From Elusimicrobiota bacterium (GTDB lineage: Bacteria > Elusimicrobiota > Elusimicrobia > FEN-1173), in assembly GCA_016714745.1 (NCBI GenBank), contig JADKCG010000009.1, positions 1 through 64,000 on the forward strand: a DNA stretch of 64,000 bases, read 5' to 3'. The position numbers were made by a program, and so were the translations under genes. Positions 28,658-37,358 of this stretch are shown here, one piece after another. The number at the start of each line of letters is the position of its first letter. Within the stretch, counting starts at the first letter, position 1. Below the pieces are notes generated by a model. That model ran no database searches. It was not told the origin of the DNA and was given only the letters and a program-made list of their open reading frames with translations.

Positions 28658-29384
28658 AGAAAAGCAGGCCCTCAAGGCCGTCTTCTTTGACGCGGGGAAC
28701 ACGCTTCTTCGCCCATACCCGTCCGTGGGCCACATTTACGCCAATACAGCGGGGCGGCATGGGGTTCGATTAACGGCGGCCTGGGTGAATGAACGGTTTC
28801 AAACCGCCTGGCGAGAACGCCACAACCCCCACCATTTAAAAGATGACCACGCGGATAAGGCTTGGTGGCGAGCGTTGGTGAAACGGGTGATGGGCGAGCG
28901 GTTTGTGGGAAAAAAATTCCACCGCTACTTTGAAGACCTCTACGACCTCTTTGCCCACCCCAAACATTGGCGCCTCTTCCCTGACGCGCTCCCCACCCTG
29001 CGCGCTCTCCGCCAAAAAAAGTTCACCTTGGGAATCGTGTCAAATTGGGATTCTCGGCTCCTGGTGCTGAGTGAACGCATCGGGTTGACAAAAGAAGTAG
29101 CGTTCGTTCTGGCCTCGGCTGTTGAAGGGGTGGCAAAACCAGACCGACGACTTTTTCAGACCGCTTTAAAAAAAGCCAGCGTATCCGCTGGGGAAGCTCT
29201 CCATGTGGGGGACAGCTTAAAAGAAGATTACGAGGGGGCCAAAAAAGCCGGCCTGCATGCCCTGCTTTTGAATCGCCACGGCGAAAAATTGGACGGAATA
29301 ACCGCGATTCGTAATTTAGAGGAGGTCCTTTCCCACACGAAGGGAATGACCCGCCCTGTGAGGGGAACAAAGAAATACGCCTGA
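28654..29384 (+). CDS. HAD-superfamily (subfamily IA) hydrolase, frameshift at 5' end
   Basis: A phosphatase-like enzyme with HAD motifs in order: I VFFDAGNT, II IVSNWD, III KPDRRLF and IV HVGDSLKEDYEGAKKAG. The frame holding motif I has no start codon between the upstream TAA and the motif, whereas the GTG at 28654, coupled to the mazG stop, is one frame off; one base missing near 28660-28675 joins them. The 3' end overlaps the convergent lipoate ligase-family gene by 69 nt. Substrate unknown. Confidence 0.78.
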
Positions 29385-29966
29385 GCCAAAAGCCTTCGTT
29401 ATTTTTTCTTCCCAATTCCCATGCCCCAAAGACGGAGACGGCTTAACGTTTCCCTGATAGAGACGACCCCAAGACGTGACGCGAAGCGCCCCCCCCACTA
29501 ATTTTTGGCCTTCCAACAAAATGTCATCCTGTGAGAAATCTTGGTAGCAGGCTCCCGGTGGGGTTCTGCGGTCGCCATGGATTTGGTGGAGCGTGACATT
29601 CATCCCATGGGAACGAAGTTCTGCCGCGAGGACCTCATGGAAGAGCCGGTAGACGTTCTTGATACAGGGGGGGAGAGCGGGGTGGTCCCGTCGCCAAACA
29701 ACCGAGAAGCTGATGTCCGCGTCATGCAACACCATGCCTCCTCCTGTGGGGCGCTGAACCACGGCCCGCGTGCCAAGCGCCGTGGACATGGCTTCCGCCG
29801 CCTCCCGCGCCTGAAGTCGCCCATAGCTCAAGGTCGGCTCGACCCATCGGTATATCCGAAGTACGGGAAGCGAGAACGGATCCCGCTGAGACTCCAAAGC
29901 CTCTTGGTCCCGCCGCATGTTTTTTTCGCCCGAACGGGGGCCGTCCACCACCAGTTTCCAGGCCAC
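29316..29966 (-). CDS. Lipoate-protein ligase / octanoyltransferase (LplA/LipM family)
   Basis: Transfers lipoyl or octanoyl groups to carrier proteins. Family motifs: YGRLQAREAAEAM, RPTGGGMVLHDADISFSV (residues ~70-87) and the catalytic-lysine segment LEGQKLVGGALR. It most likely supplies lipoylated GcvH together with lipA, both elsewhere in this window. The start is uncertain: GTG at 29966 begins the conserved domain (VAWKLVVDGP), but no ribosome-binding site is clear and the frame stays open to 30041. Its 3' end overlaps the convergent HAD gene. Confidence 0.75.
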   Translation of the reverse strand: MAWKLVVDGPRSGEKNMRRDQEALESQRDPFSLPVLRIYRWVEPTLSYGRLQAREAAEAMSTALGTRAVVQRPTGGGMVLHDADISFSVVWRRDHPALPPCIKNVYRLFHEVLAAELRSHGMNVTLHQIHGDRRTPPGACYQDFSQDDILLEGQKLVGGALRVTSWGRLYQGNVKPSPSLGHGNWEEKITKAFGSGVFLCSPHRAGHSLRVGKDLL

Positions 29967-30078
29967 AGGGGCATCCACAACGCTCTGGCATTTGTTCTTC
30001 ACCCCCCGATTTTGGCTTATCCCCACGAATCCACCGTCCACTCCCCATGCGGATCAGGGACGTTCCTAGTTAAATAGT

Positions 30079-30480
30079 TTATTCGGATTTTCCGAGATGA
30101 ATTCCCTCCCGCGCCTGCGCGCAACGTTTGTAGGATGGGCCCACATTCTTGTCAGCTCGGTTATTTCTTTGACGGGAAGGCCCATACGGTCCATTCTCTC
30201 TATGGATGAGCACCGCCTTGGCCCGCGAAATCCGGCTGGTTCTTCCCTTGACCGGGAGATCCTGTTTCAGAACTCCCATCGCCTTGAACACCCTTCCCAC
30301 CAATTCATCCCTGGACATTTTCAGATCCCAGGTTTCTTTTTCCCCTTCCCCAAACGGTCGACGACGGACTCAACAAAAACCCCTGAGCCCAACACTCATT
30401 CGTCATATCGTTTTCCGGCCCCCTCGGGCCAGCACATAGTGCAATAGTCCGGGAGCGTCTAATCGCGAGAGTTGTGGCAT
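30079..30480 (-). pseudogene. Remnant of a REP-associated tyrosine (Y1) transposase
   Basis: A well-formed start with CGGAGGGG before ATG at 30480 gives MPQLSRLDAPGLLHYVLARG, matching the N-terminus of IS200-like Y1 transposases (usually PGALYHVTSRG). The HUH and catalytic Tyr domain is missing. After a stop and frame changes, the C-terminal regulatory domain resumes: MSRDELVGRVFKAMGV, KGRTSRISRAKAVLIH and, one frame over, GLPVKEITELTRM with PTNVARRRGREF. At least two frameshifts and a large internal deletion make it a fossil. Confidence 0.6.
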
Positions 30481-30664
30481 TCCCCTCCGTTACTGCATTT
30501 CCTCGCTCTTGGGATATAAACTATTTATCTACCAACGTCCCCCATTATCCCTTGTCGGGAGCCTTCAAAAATTCTATAGTTATCGACGTTGAATCACTTA
30601 TCTAAACCACTCCACCCCCCGCGGAACACCGCGTTTGCTTTGTCCCTCATCGAAGGAGCCTCTT

Positions 30665-32378
30665 TTGAACCCTAAAAAAGTTTTGTTGACCAGCGTTTGC
30701 CGTCCGTTTGGGACGGAATACGGCGACGCCGACTCCGTTGGCTATGAACTGCTTCACAAACAAGTCACCCGCGCCCAGGGGATTTTCAGCCCCCGGGCGG
30801 TTCAAGTCCAGTATTCCCTCGAATATATAGCCGCCAACCTGGAAACCCCCGCAGTCGTGCTTCAGTATCCGTCGCGCCAGGAACTCATCCGAGAACTGAA
30901 GAAAGGCTACGATTACGTGGGCGTTTCGTTCATCATGGCGCTCTTCCATAAGATGAAAGACGCCGTGGCCCTGATTCGCAAATATTCTCCCCAGAGCAAA
31001 ATCATTTTGGGAGGGTACGGCACGGTCCTTTCCGACGACGTACTGGCCCCGTTCGGGGACTATTTCTGCCGGGAAGAAGGGGTGACCTTCTTCCGGCGTT
31101 TGTTGGGCGAAACGCCAATCCCTAAACCCTACAAACATCCATTAATTGTGAGTGACCTTAAAATCTTCTCCATTCGAGCCTCTCGGACCGGAAAAATCTT
31201 TGCGGGGTTGGGTTGCCCCAACGGGTGCGATTTTTGTTGCACCTCCCATTTCTTTAAACGCCGGCATGTCAAATTGCTTCCGGAAGGCAAAGACATCTTT
31301 TCCGTTGTGGAAAAGTTCCTTGATCAGGACCCCAACACCGTGTTCATCATCTTCGATGAAGATTTCCTGCTCAACAAAAGCCGGGCCCTGGAGTTCCGCG
31401 ACTGCGTCAAGAAAAGCGGACGACTTCCGTCGATTTTTGTGTTCTCCAGCATTAAGGCCATCAGCCAATACAAAGTCGAAGAGATTTTGGAGATGGGGAT
31501 CGACGGGTTCTGGGTGGGCTACGAAGGAACAAAATCCGGCTACGGCAAACAGCAGGGGCGGCCCGGTGGAAGACATTTTCACGGAATTCAGAGAACACGG
31601 CATCACCATTCTCGCCTCCATGATTGTGGGGTTCGATTATCAAAACCACGACGTGGTGGCGGCGGAACTGGATGGGTTGATGAAATTAAAACCGTCCTTG
31701 ACCCAGATCCTCATTTACGGTCCAGTCCCCAGCACGCCTTTCTACGATCGCATCATGGAACAGAACCTCCTCCGGGACGATTATCGGGGAGAACCGGAAA
31801 AGTTTTACAAACGGGCCGACGGGTTTACCACCATGATCAAACACCCCACCCTGTCTCCCACTCAAATTGAAGGGATCCAAAAGTGGTGTTACGAGCAGGA
31901 CTTCCAACGATTGGGTCCCAGCATTTTCCGCGTGATGGAATCCTGGGCTTTGGGTACCACAAGCTGAAAGATTCGACCAACCCACTCCTGCGGGCGAAAG
32001 CACGATTTTACGCCAAAGAAATCCGGAAATCCTATCCGATCTTCTTGGCCGGAAGGCTTTTGGGCCCCAACCCCGCCATTCGCCAATGGATTGGGGACTT
32101 AGCCAAACAATCCCATGAAGCGACGGGGCGGCCCTTCGTTAAAGGAACGGGTCCTTTCCTCTTTGCTTTGGGCATGGCCCTTTGGACAGGGTTCACCTTA
32201 AAATTTAACCTTTTCCAACACCCATCCCTTCGCCGCACCGCCTACCGTGTGCCGGGGAGAAACAAAACGTTCTGCTTTGGGAAAGCCAACCCATGGGGAG
32301 GGACCATCCGGGAAATGACGTTGAGCGATCGAGTTGAACCACAAGAACCTGTGGCCGTTGGAGCAGGCCCCGAAATAA
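30665..32378 (+). CDS. B12-binding-domain radical SAM protein (several frameshifts)
   Basis: A ~570-residue enzyme with an N-terminal cobalamin-binding-like domain (KKVLLTSVCRPFG ... VGVSFIMALFHKM ... IILGGYG) and a radical SAM core whose cluster motif is CPNGCDFC near residue 195. Such enzymes often methylate or rearrange lipids and natural products; the substrate is unknown. The start is TTG with AAGGAG 6 nt upstream. Frame changes occur near 31553 (one extra C) and 31955 (one missing G), and probably once more before the likely stop at 32376-32378. Both sides of each shift read as coding. Confidence 0.75.
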
Positions 32379-32379
32379 A

Positions 32380-32762
32380 ATGGCCGGGGACCCCCCCTCT
32401 TTATCTTGATTGGGGCTTTGGCGGGAATTTCTTCGGGATTTTTCGGCGTGGGGGGCGGACTGATCATCGTTCCGGCCCTCGTCTACTTCGCGGGATTTAG
32501 CCAACACCGCGCCACCGGCACAAGCCTGGCCATTCTGCTTCTTCCCGTGGGTTTTGGCGCGGTGATCGAGTATTACCGCAACGGCAACGTGGACATCCGC
32601 GCCGCGGCCTTCGCGGCGGTGGCCCTCTTCTTTGGCGCCTGGCTGAGCGGCCGTTACGCCCAACGCATCAATCCCGCTTATCTCAAAATGGCTTTCGGCG
32701 TTTTCGCCATGATCATGGGCGCCTACATGATCCTCACCACCTACTCCCGTCTTCGCAAATAA
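32380..32762 (+). CDS. TauE/SafE-family membrane protein, single repeat
   Basis: About 126 residues with four hydrophobic helices, corresponding to one half of the TauE/SafE (DUF81) anion exporter fold: GALAGISSGFFGVGGGLIIVP at the N-terminus and HRATGTSLAILLLP. Half-size members probably dimerise. The uninterrupted frame starts at TTG 32406, but an ATG at 32380 joins in frame if the C7 run at 32391-32397 is one base short, giving MAGDPPLFILIGALAG. Substrate unknown, possibly sulfite or an organosulfonate. Confidence 0.7.
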
Positions 32763-33074
32763 CGGGCATTCGCCTGTTTGCACAAATTTCATGTCAAGAA
32801 TTATGGGGAGGGTCAAGCGAATTCCCCGGAATTCCGTTTTGCGTTGCATATGCTACACATGATTTGTATGCAATTTAAAAAAGGAGTCCCCCTGCGAACA
32901 ACATTGATTCTACCTGCCACATAACTAAGCGGGATTGCCCGGTTAATTTATTTCCCGTAGAACGGTTGCGAAGTACGCCCGGGACGGGAAAAAGTTCACC
33001 TCTCCCCACTCGGCGAATGACGACAGCGAAATAACGAGCGTCGGGAAGAAAATACCGCCAATTCGACGAATCCC
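32763..33074. other. Intergenic region with a fossil antitoxin-like promoter and start
   Basis: About 310 bp with no intact gene. TTGCATA (32844-32850) and its inverse TATGCAA (32867-32873) form an operator-like palindrome, followed by AAAAAAGGAG (32876-32885) and the codons CTG CGA ACA ACA TTG ATT CTA CCT GCC ACA TAA. This reads RTTLILPAT then stop, like the first residues of ribbon-helix-helix antitoxins. No toxin is recognisable downstream. Confidence 0.4.
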
Positions 33075-34100
33075 TTATTTGGCCAACCGATAGCGCGCGG
33101 AGCGCTGTTTCCCGACGACTTCCACGAGCCCAGCGGAAACCAAGGGTTTAAGAATTTGTCCAGCGCGCGCCCGGGAAAACGCGAACGCCGCTTGGATTTC
33201 GGTGGAGGGCACCGCTCCCCGATCCCGTAGGAACCGCAAAACATCTTCCTGACGCTTCGTAAGAAGGAACTTTGACGAAGTAGGCCGAACCTGAAGCGAG
33301 CGGATTCGCTCTACAGTCTCTCGCAGGGTTGAGACAACCCCCTGCGCCACATATTCGACCCAATCGGTGAGATCGTCATCCAAATCGCGTGCCTGTTGAA
33401 TCTTCAGATAATACAAAGGACGATCCGCCCAAAAATAATCGTCCAAAGCAAATAAATGGTGCAAGTCAAATCCCCGGGAATAAAGGATCCACACCTCAAG
33501 GGCGCGGGCCAACCGACCGTTTCCGTCGGACATGGGGTGAATTGAAACCAACTGATGATGGGCAATGGCGGCGACGATAACGGCATGCAAACGACGCCCC
33601 GCACCGCTATTCAGCCAGGCTAAAAGGTCGCGGGTCAACCTTGGAGCGTCTTCGGGACGGGGAGGGATATAAATGGGATTTCCCCGATGGTCGACCACCC
33701 GGTTCGGAACAGACTTATATGCCCCGACAGCCTTTTCCGGCAATAAACCCATGGTCAGGCGGCGGTGTAATTGGAGGAGGTCTTTTTCTTGAATTTTATT
33801 CTTTTGAACCTGTTTCCAAATCCATCGCATGGCAGAAAGCGCATTTAAAACTTCCAGGGTGGCACGCCTTTCGGCCCCAATCCTTTCTCCACGACCCAAA
33901 GCCTCCACCTCCGGCAAAGTGAGCGGGTTTCCCTCAATGGACGTGGAGGAATGGGCCAACCGGGCGGCGGTGTCTCGTTGCAAAGCGGGAAGCCAAGACA
34001 CATCAATAACGGCGGCGGCAATCCACCCCCGAAGTTCGGTGGCCTCCGCCACCAGGCGCAGTGTTTCAGAAGTGATCCTAAATTTCGGCTCAAATCCCAT
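33075..34100 (-). CDS. Fic-domain protein (probable AMP transferase)
   Basis: A 341-residue Fic protein, which typically transfers AMP from ATP to a target hydroxyl. Active-site motif HPMSDGNGRLAR is at residues 188-199, with the catalytic His and the phosphate-binding loop intact. The self-inhibitory helix motif SSTSIEGN lies N-terminal at residues 51-58, the class II arrangement. A C-terminal winged helix (residues ~285-341, KRQEDVLRFLRDRGAVPSTEIQAAF) suggests DNA binding or autoregulation. The gene stands alone with its own promoter and no anti-toxin partner. Target unknown. Confidence 0.9.
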   Translation of the reverse strand: MGFEPKFRITSETLRLVAEATELRGWIAAAVIDVSWLPALQRDTAARLAHSSTSIEGNPLTLPEVEALGRGERIGAERRATLEVLNALSAMRWIWKQVQKNKIQEKDLLQLHRRLTMGLLPEKAVGAYKSVPNRVVDHRGNPIYIPPRPEDAPRLTRDLLAWLNSGAGRRLHAVIVAAIAHHQLVSIHPMSDGNGRLARALEVWILYSRGFDLHHLFALDDYFWADRPLYYLKIQQARDLDDDLTDWVEYVAQGVVSTLRETVERIRSLQVRPTSSKFLLTKRQEDVLRFLRDRGAVPSTEIQAAFAFSRARAGQILKPLVSAGLVEVVGKQRSARYRLAK

Positions 34101-34106
34101 AAAGTC

Positions 34107-34135
34107 AGGATATATCTATGTAAAATTTATGTCAA
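34107..34135 (-). promoter_or_regulatory. fic promoter (leaderless)
   Basis: Minus strand TTGACA (complement of 34130-34135), a 17-nt spacer, TATCCT (complement of 34107-34112), then 6 nt to the ATG. This is the best -35/-10 pair on the minus strand in the window, with no room for a Shine-Dalgarno sequence. Confidence 0.65.
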
Positions 34136-34163
34136 GGGTTTTGGATAGGGCCAAACAAACACA

Positions 34164-35624
34164 TTAAGGTTTATAACGGAGGCGGGGGTCGCGGGCGGCT
34201 CTGACTTCGTCCAAGCGGCGGACGGGGGTGGTGTGGGGGGCGGTTTTGACCAAATCGGGGGTGGCTTTGGATTCGGCGATGATCGTGCGAAAGGTTTCGA
34301 CAAAATGGTCCAGGGTTTCTTTGCTTTCGTTTTCGGTGGGTTCGATCATGAGGGCTTCCGGGACAATCATGGGGAAATAGATCGTCGGGGCGTAGTAGCC
34401 GTAATCCAGCAATCGTTTCGCGACGTCTAAGGTTCGCACACCGGGGCCGAAGGCCCCTTCGCCGGAGACAACGACCTCGTGCATGCAGGCGCCCGCGGGC
34501 ATTTTGGGGAAAAGTGGGGTGAGTTTGGCTTTCAGATAATTGGCGGCCAAGATGGCGTTCTCGCTGATGTCCCGAAGGCCTTCGGCGCCTTGAAGACGCA
34601 TGTAGGCATACGCGCGAATGAGCACACCCACGTTCCCCTGAAACCCGTGGACTCGGCCGATGGTGTTGGTGCGGTCAAATTTTCTTCGATAAACACCATT
34701 TTCGAACGCCACCCGGGGAACCGGGAGGAACGGTTCGAGGGCTTTTTTTACACCCACCGGGCCCGCTCCGGGGCCACCGCCCCCATGCGGTGTGGCAAAT
34801 GTTTTGTGAAGATTAACGTGAAGGACATCCACGCCGAGATCCCCTGGACGAACCAATCCCACCAGGGCGTTCAAGTTCGCGCCATCCATATACAGCAAAG
34901 CGCCCGCATCGTGGATCTTTTTGGCGATGTCCTGGATACGCGGTTCAAAGAGGCCCAGGGTGCTGGGGATGGTCATCATGACCAGCGCAACGTCTTTGGT
35001 CAGCTTTTGTAAAAGATCGTCCAAATCCACCTGGCCGTCAGCAGTGGATTTCACCGTCACAGCCGTGAGACCGGCCAAGGCCACACTGGCAGGATTGGTC
35101 CCGTGAGCGGAATCGGGAATCAGAACCACGGGGCGCTTTTCCCCCCGATGTTCGTGGTACGCCCGGGCCACCAATATGCCCGTCAATTCACCTTGGGCGC
35201 CCGCTGACGGTTGAAGCGTGAAAGCGTCCATCCCGCAAATTTCCGACAACCAACGTTCCACTTCATACAAAATCTCCAAAATGCCCTGGCTCAGTTCGTG
35301 AGGCCGCAACGGGTGAAGGCCCGCAAAATCCGGAATTTGAACGATGCGGTCGTTCACCTTCGGGTTGTGTTTCATGGTGCACGACCCCAACGGGTAAAAA
35401 TTGGTGTCGATAGAATAATTGAGATGTGATAGTCGTGTAAAGTGTCGCACCACCTGGGGTTCCGACAGTTCCGGCAATTGGGCCGGCTCTGTCCGGAGCA
35501 GGTTCGCGGGAATTTGTTTGTCCACCTGAATGACGGGCACGTCGCACACCGGCCACGGAAGCCCTTTTCGGCCCGGGGCGCTTTTTTCGAACGACAGGGG
35601 TTCCACGACTTTTTCTCCGTTCAT
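34164..35624 (-). CDS. gcvPB: Glycine dehydrogenase (decarboxylating) subunit 2
   Basis: The PLP-binding half of the split glycine cleavage P-protein, which decarboxylates glycine and passes the aminomethyl group to lipoyl-GcvH. Length 486. The PLP lysine is in HVNLHKTFATPHGGGGPG (near residue 277). It ends the glycine cleavage cluster and overlaps gcvPA by 4 nt. No clear terminator follows before the fic promoter. Confidence 0.95.
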   Translation of the reverse strand: MNGEKVVEPLSFEKSAPGRKGLPWPVCDVPVIQVDKQIPANLLRTEPAQLPELSEPQVVRHFTRLSHLNYSIDTNFYPLGSCTMKHNPKVNDRIVQIPDFAGLHPLRPHELSQGILEILYEVERWLSEICGMDAFTLQPSAGAQGELTGILVARAYHEHRGEKRPVVLIPDSAHGTNPASVALAGLTAVTVKSTADGQVDLDDLLQKLTKDVALVMMTIPSTLGLFEPRIQDIAKKIHDAGALLYMDGANLNALVGLVRPGDLGVDVLHVNLHKTFATPHGGGGPGAGPVGVKKALEPFLPVPRVAFENGVYRRKFDRTNTIGRVHGFQGNVGVLIRAYAYMRLQGAEGLRDISENAILAANYLKAKLTPLFPKMPAGACMHEVVVSGEGAFGPGVRTLDVAKRLLDYGYYAPTIYFPMIVPEALMIEPTENESKETLDHFVETFRTIIAESKATPDLVKTAPHTTPVRRLDEVRAARDPRLRYKP

Positions 35625-36949
35625 CGGGCCGCCTCCGCTAAGAGATCGCCAAATTGGTCCATGTCCGCCTTGGTCTTTATTTCCGTGACGCAGACCAACA
35701 ATTGGTCAGCCCGATCTTTGTAGTACGCCCCCAGCGGGAGCCCAGCCAGCACCCGTTTCTTTGCCAACCGCTCTACGATTTTTTCCGGCGACGTGGGACA
35801 GCGGACCACAAACTCATTGAAAAAAGGGTGCTGGAAAACGGGGGCGAACGCCCCCTTGGCCAACACCTGGGCCGCGTAATGGGCCTTTTGAAAATTGAGT
35901 GTGGCGAGCTCTTTGAACCCATTTTTTCCCACCAGCGAAAGATAAATCGTCGCGGCCAGGGCGCAGAGCGCTTGGTTCGTGCATATATTGGAAGTCGCCT
36001 TTTCCCGGCGGATGTGCTGTTCCCGGGCTTGAAGGGTCAACACAAACGCCCGTTTCCCGTCAGCGTCAAGAGTTTGGCCCACCACGCGGCCCGGCATTTT
36101 GCGTAACAGCTCATTTTTGCAGGCGAACAGGCCCAGGTAGGGCCCGCCATAAGCCAACGGAAGACCCAGGGATTGCCCTTCCGCCACAGCGATGTCCGCC
36201 CCGTATTCGCCCGGCGGGGCGATGAGCCCCAACGCCACAGGGTATGTGGACGCGATGAGGAGCCCCCCGGCTTTATGAATTAAATCGGACAATTCTTGGA
36301 CATGCGATTCCAGGCAACCAAAGAAGTTGGGATTTTGAATGAGCAAGGCCGCGGTGTCCGGCCCCAAATGCTTTTGGAGAACCGTCGGTTCCAAAATGCC
36401 GTTCGGGCAGGGAACGGAAGTGACCCTTGCGCCGCTGTGGGCCAGATAGGTTTGGATCACGCGCAGGGTTTGGGGGTGGACAGTTTCCGGCACCAAAATT
36501 TCGTTCCGTCCCGTGTGTTTGGCGGCGACCAAGCAGGCTTCCGCCGCGGCGCTGGCGCCGTCGTACATCGATGCGTTGGCCACGTCCATTTTGAACAGTT
36601 CACAGATCAGACTTTGAAATTCAAAAATCGATTGGAGCGTGCCTTGGCTGGCCTCCGCCTGATAGGGCGTGTAGGCCGTGGCGAATTCGCCCCGGAGCGC
36701 CACCGACCATACCGCCGTAGGCACAAAATGTTCATAGGCCCCAGCCCCCAGGTAGGATTGGGCCAGATGATCGCGGGACGCCAACTCTTCCATATGGCGC
36801 ACCAGTTCCATTTCGCTCATGGACCCCGGGAGGTTGAGTTTCGGTCGGACCAAATTTTTGGGAAGCGCCCCGATCAAATCATCAAAGCGCGCCACGCCAA
36901 TGGTCGCGAGCATGTCCTTCTTTTGTTCGTCGGTGTGAGGGATAAACAT
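35621..36949 (-). CDS. gcvPA: Glycine dehydrogenase (decarboxylating) subunit 1
   Basis: The second half of the split P-protein, 442 residues, forming an alpha2beta2 enzyme with GcvPB. It begins MFIPHTDEQKKDMLATIG, the normal family N-terminus, with YTPYQAEASQGTLQ and MDVANASMYDGASAAAEA in the middle. GAGAGAGG precedes the ATG. A 78-nt gap separates it from gcvH and contains a small hairpin (TTGCCCCC/GGGCAAG type). Confidence 0.95.
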   Translation of the reverse strand: MFIPHTDEQKKDMLATIGVARFDDLIGALPKNLVRPKLNLPGSMSEMELVRHMEELASRDHLAQSYLGAGAYEHFVPTAVWSVALRGEFATAYTPYQAEASQGTLQSIFEFQSLICELFKMDVANASMYDGASAAAEACLVAAKHTGRNEILVPETVHPQTLRVIQTYLAHSGARVTSVPCPNGILEPTVLQKHLGPDTAALLIQNPNFFGCLESHVQELSDLIHKAGGLLIASTYPVALGLIAPPGEYGADIAVAEGQSLGLPLAYGGPYLGLFACKNELLRKMPGRVVGQTLDADGKRAFVLTLQAREQHIRREKATSNICTNQALCALAATIYLSLVGKNGFKELATLNFQKAHYAAQVLAKGAFAPVFQHPFFNEFVVRCPTSPEKIVERLAKKRVLAGLPLGAYYKDRADQLLVCVTEIKTKADMDQFGDLLAEAAR

Positions 36950-37027
36950 AACAGCCTCTCTCGCTTGCCCATAGAGGGGGCAAAATTCACTTCCCTTTAA
37001 TGAAACCTTGATATTGGTCGTTGGTCA

Positions 37028-37357
37028 TTAACTTTCGCGATCGGCGGGGGTGGTCATTTGAATTTTGTAGAGCCAGCCTTCGCCGTAAGGGCTTTTGTTC
37101 AGGAGACCGGGATTTTTAGCTCCCTCTTCGTTGGTGGCCACGATCGTGCCGGCCACGGGCGCGTAAATATCAAAAGCGGCTTTGACGGATTCGACGACAG
37201 CGCAGGCTTCTTCGGCTTTCACTGCCCGGCCTGTTTTGGGGAGTTCCACAAAAACCACGTCCGTAATCTCGTGTTGGGCATGGTCGGAAATGCCCACGGT
37301 GCCGTCCGGGGCGATCCATTCGTGGGATTTTGTAAAACGCAGGTCTTTGGGGTCCAT
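37028..37357 (-). CDS. gcvH: Glycine cleavage system H protein
   Basis: The lipoyl carrier of the glycine cleavage system, 109 residues. The lipoylated lysine is in VVESVKAAFD (near residue 62), and SHEWIAPDGTVGISDHAQ starts the fold. The frame is open upstream, but the ATG at 37357, preceded by GAGAGG and lying 1 nt after the gcvT stop, gives the normal N-terminus. Lipoylation is presumably by lipA and the LplA/LipM-family protein in this window. Confidence 0.95.
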   Translation of the reverse strand: MDPKDLRFTKSHEWIAPDGTVGISDHAQHEITDVVFVELPKTGRAVKAEEACAVVESVKAAFDIYAPVAGTIVATNEEGAKNPGLLNKSPYGEGWLYKIQMTTPADRES

Positions 37358-37358
37358 A

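Noticed and set aside
31152..31967. Second separate radical SAM-related gene
   Set aside because: Its C-terminal part continues the upstream protein after a one-base shift; its N-terminal part is a shadow frame.
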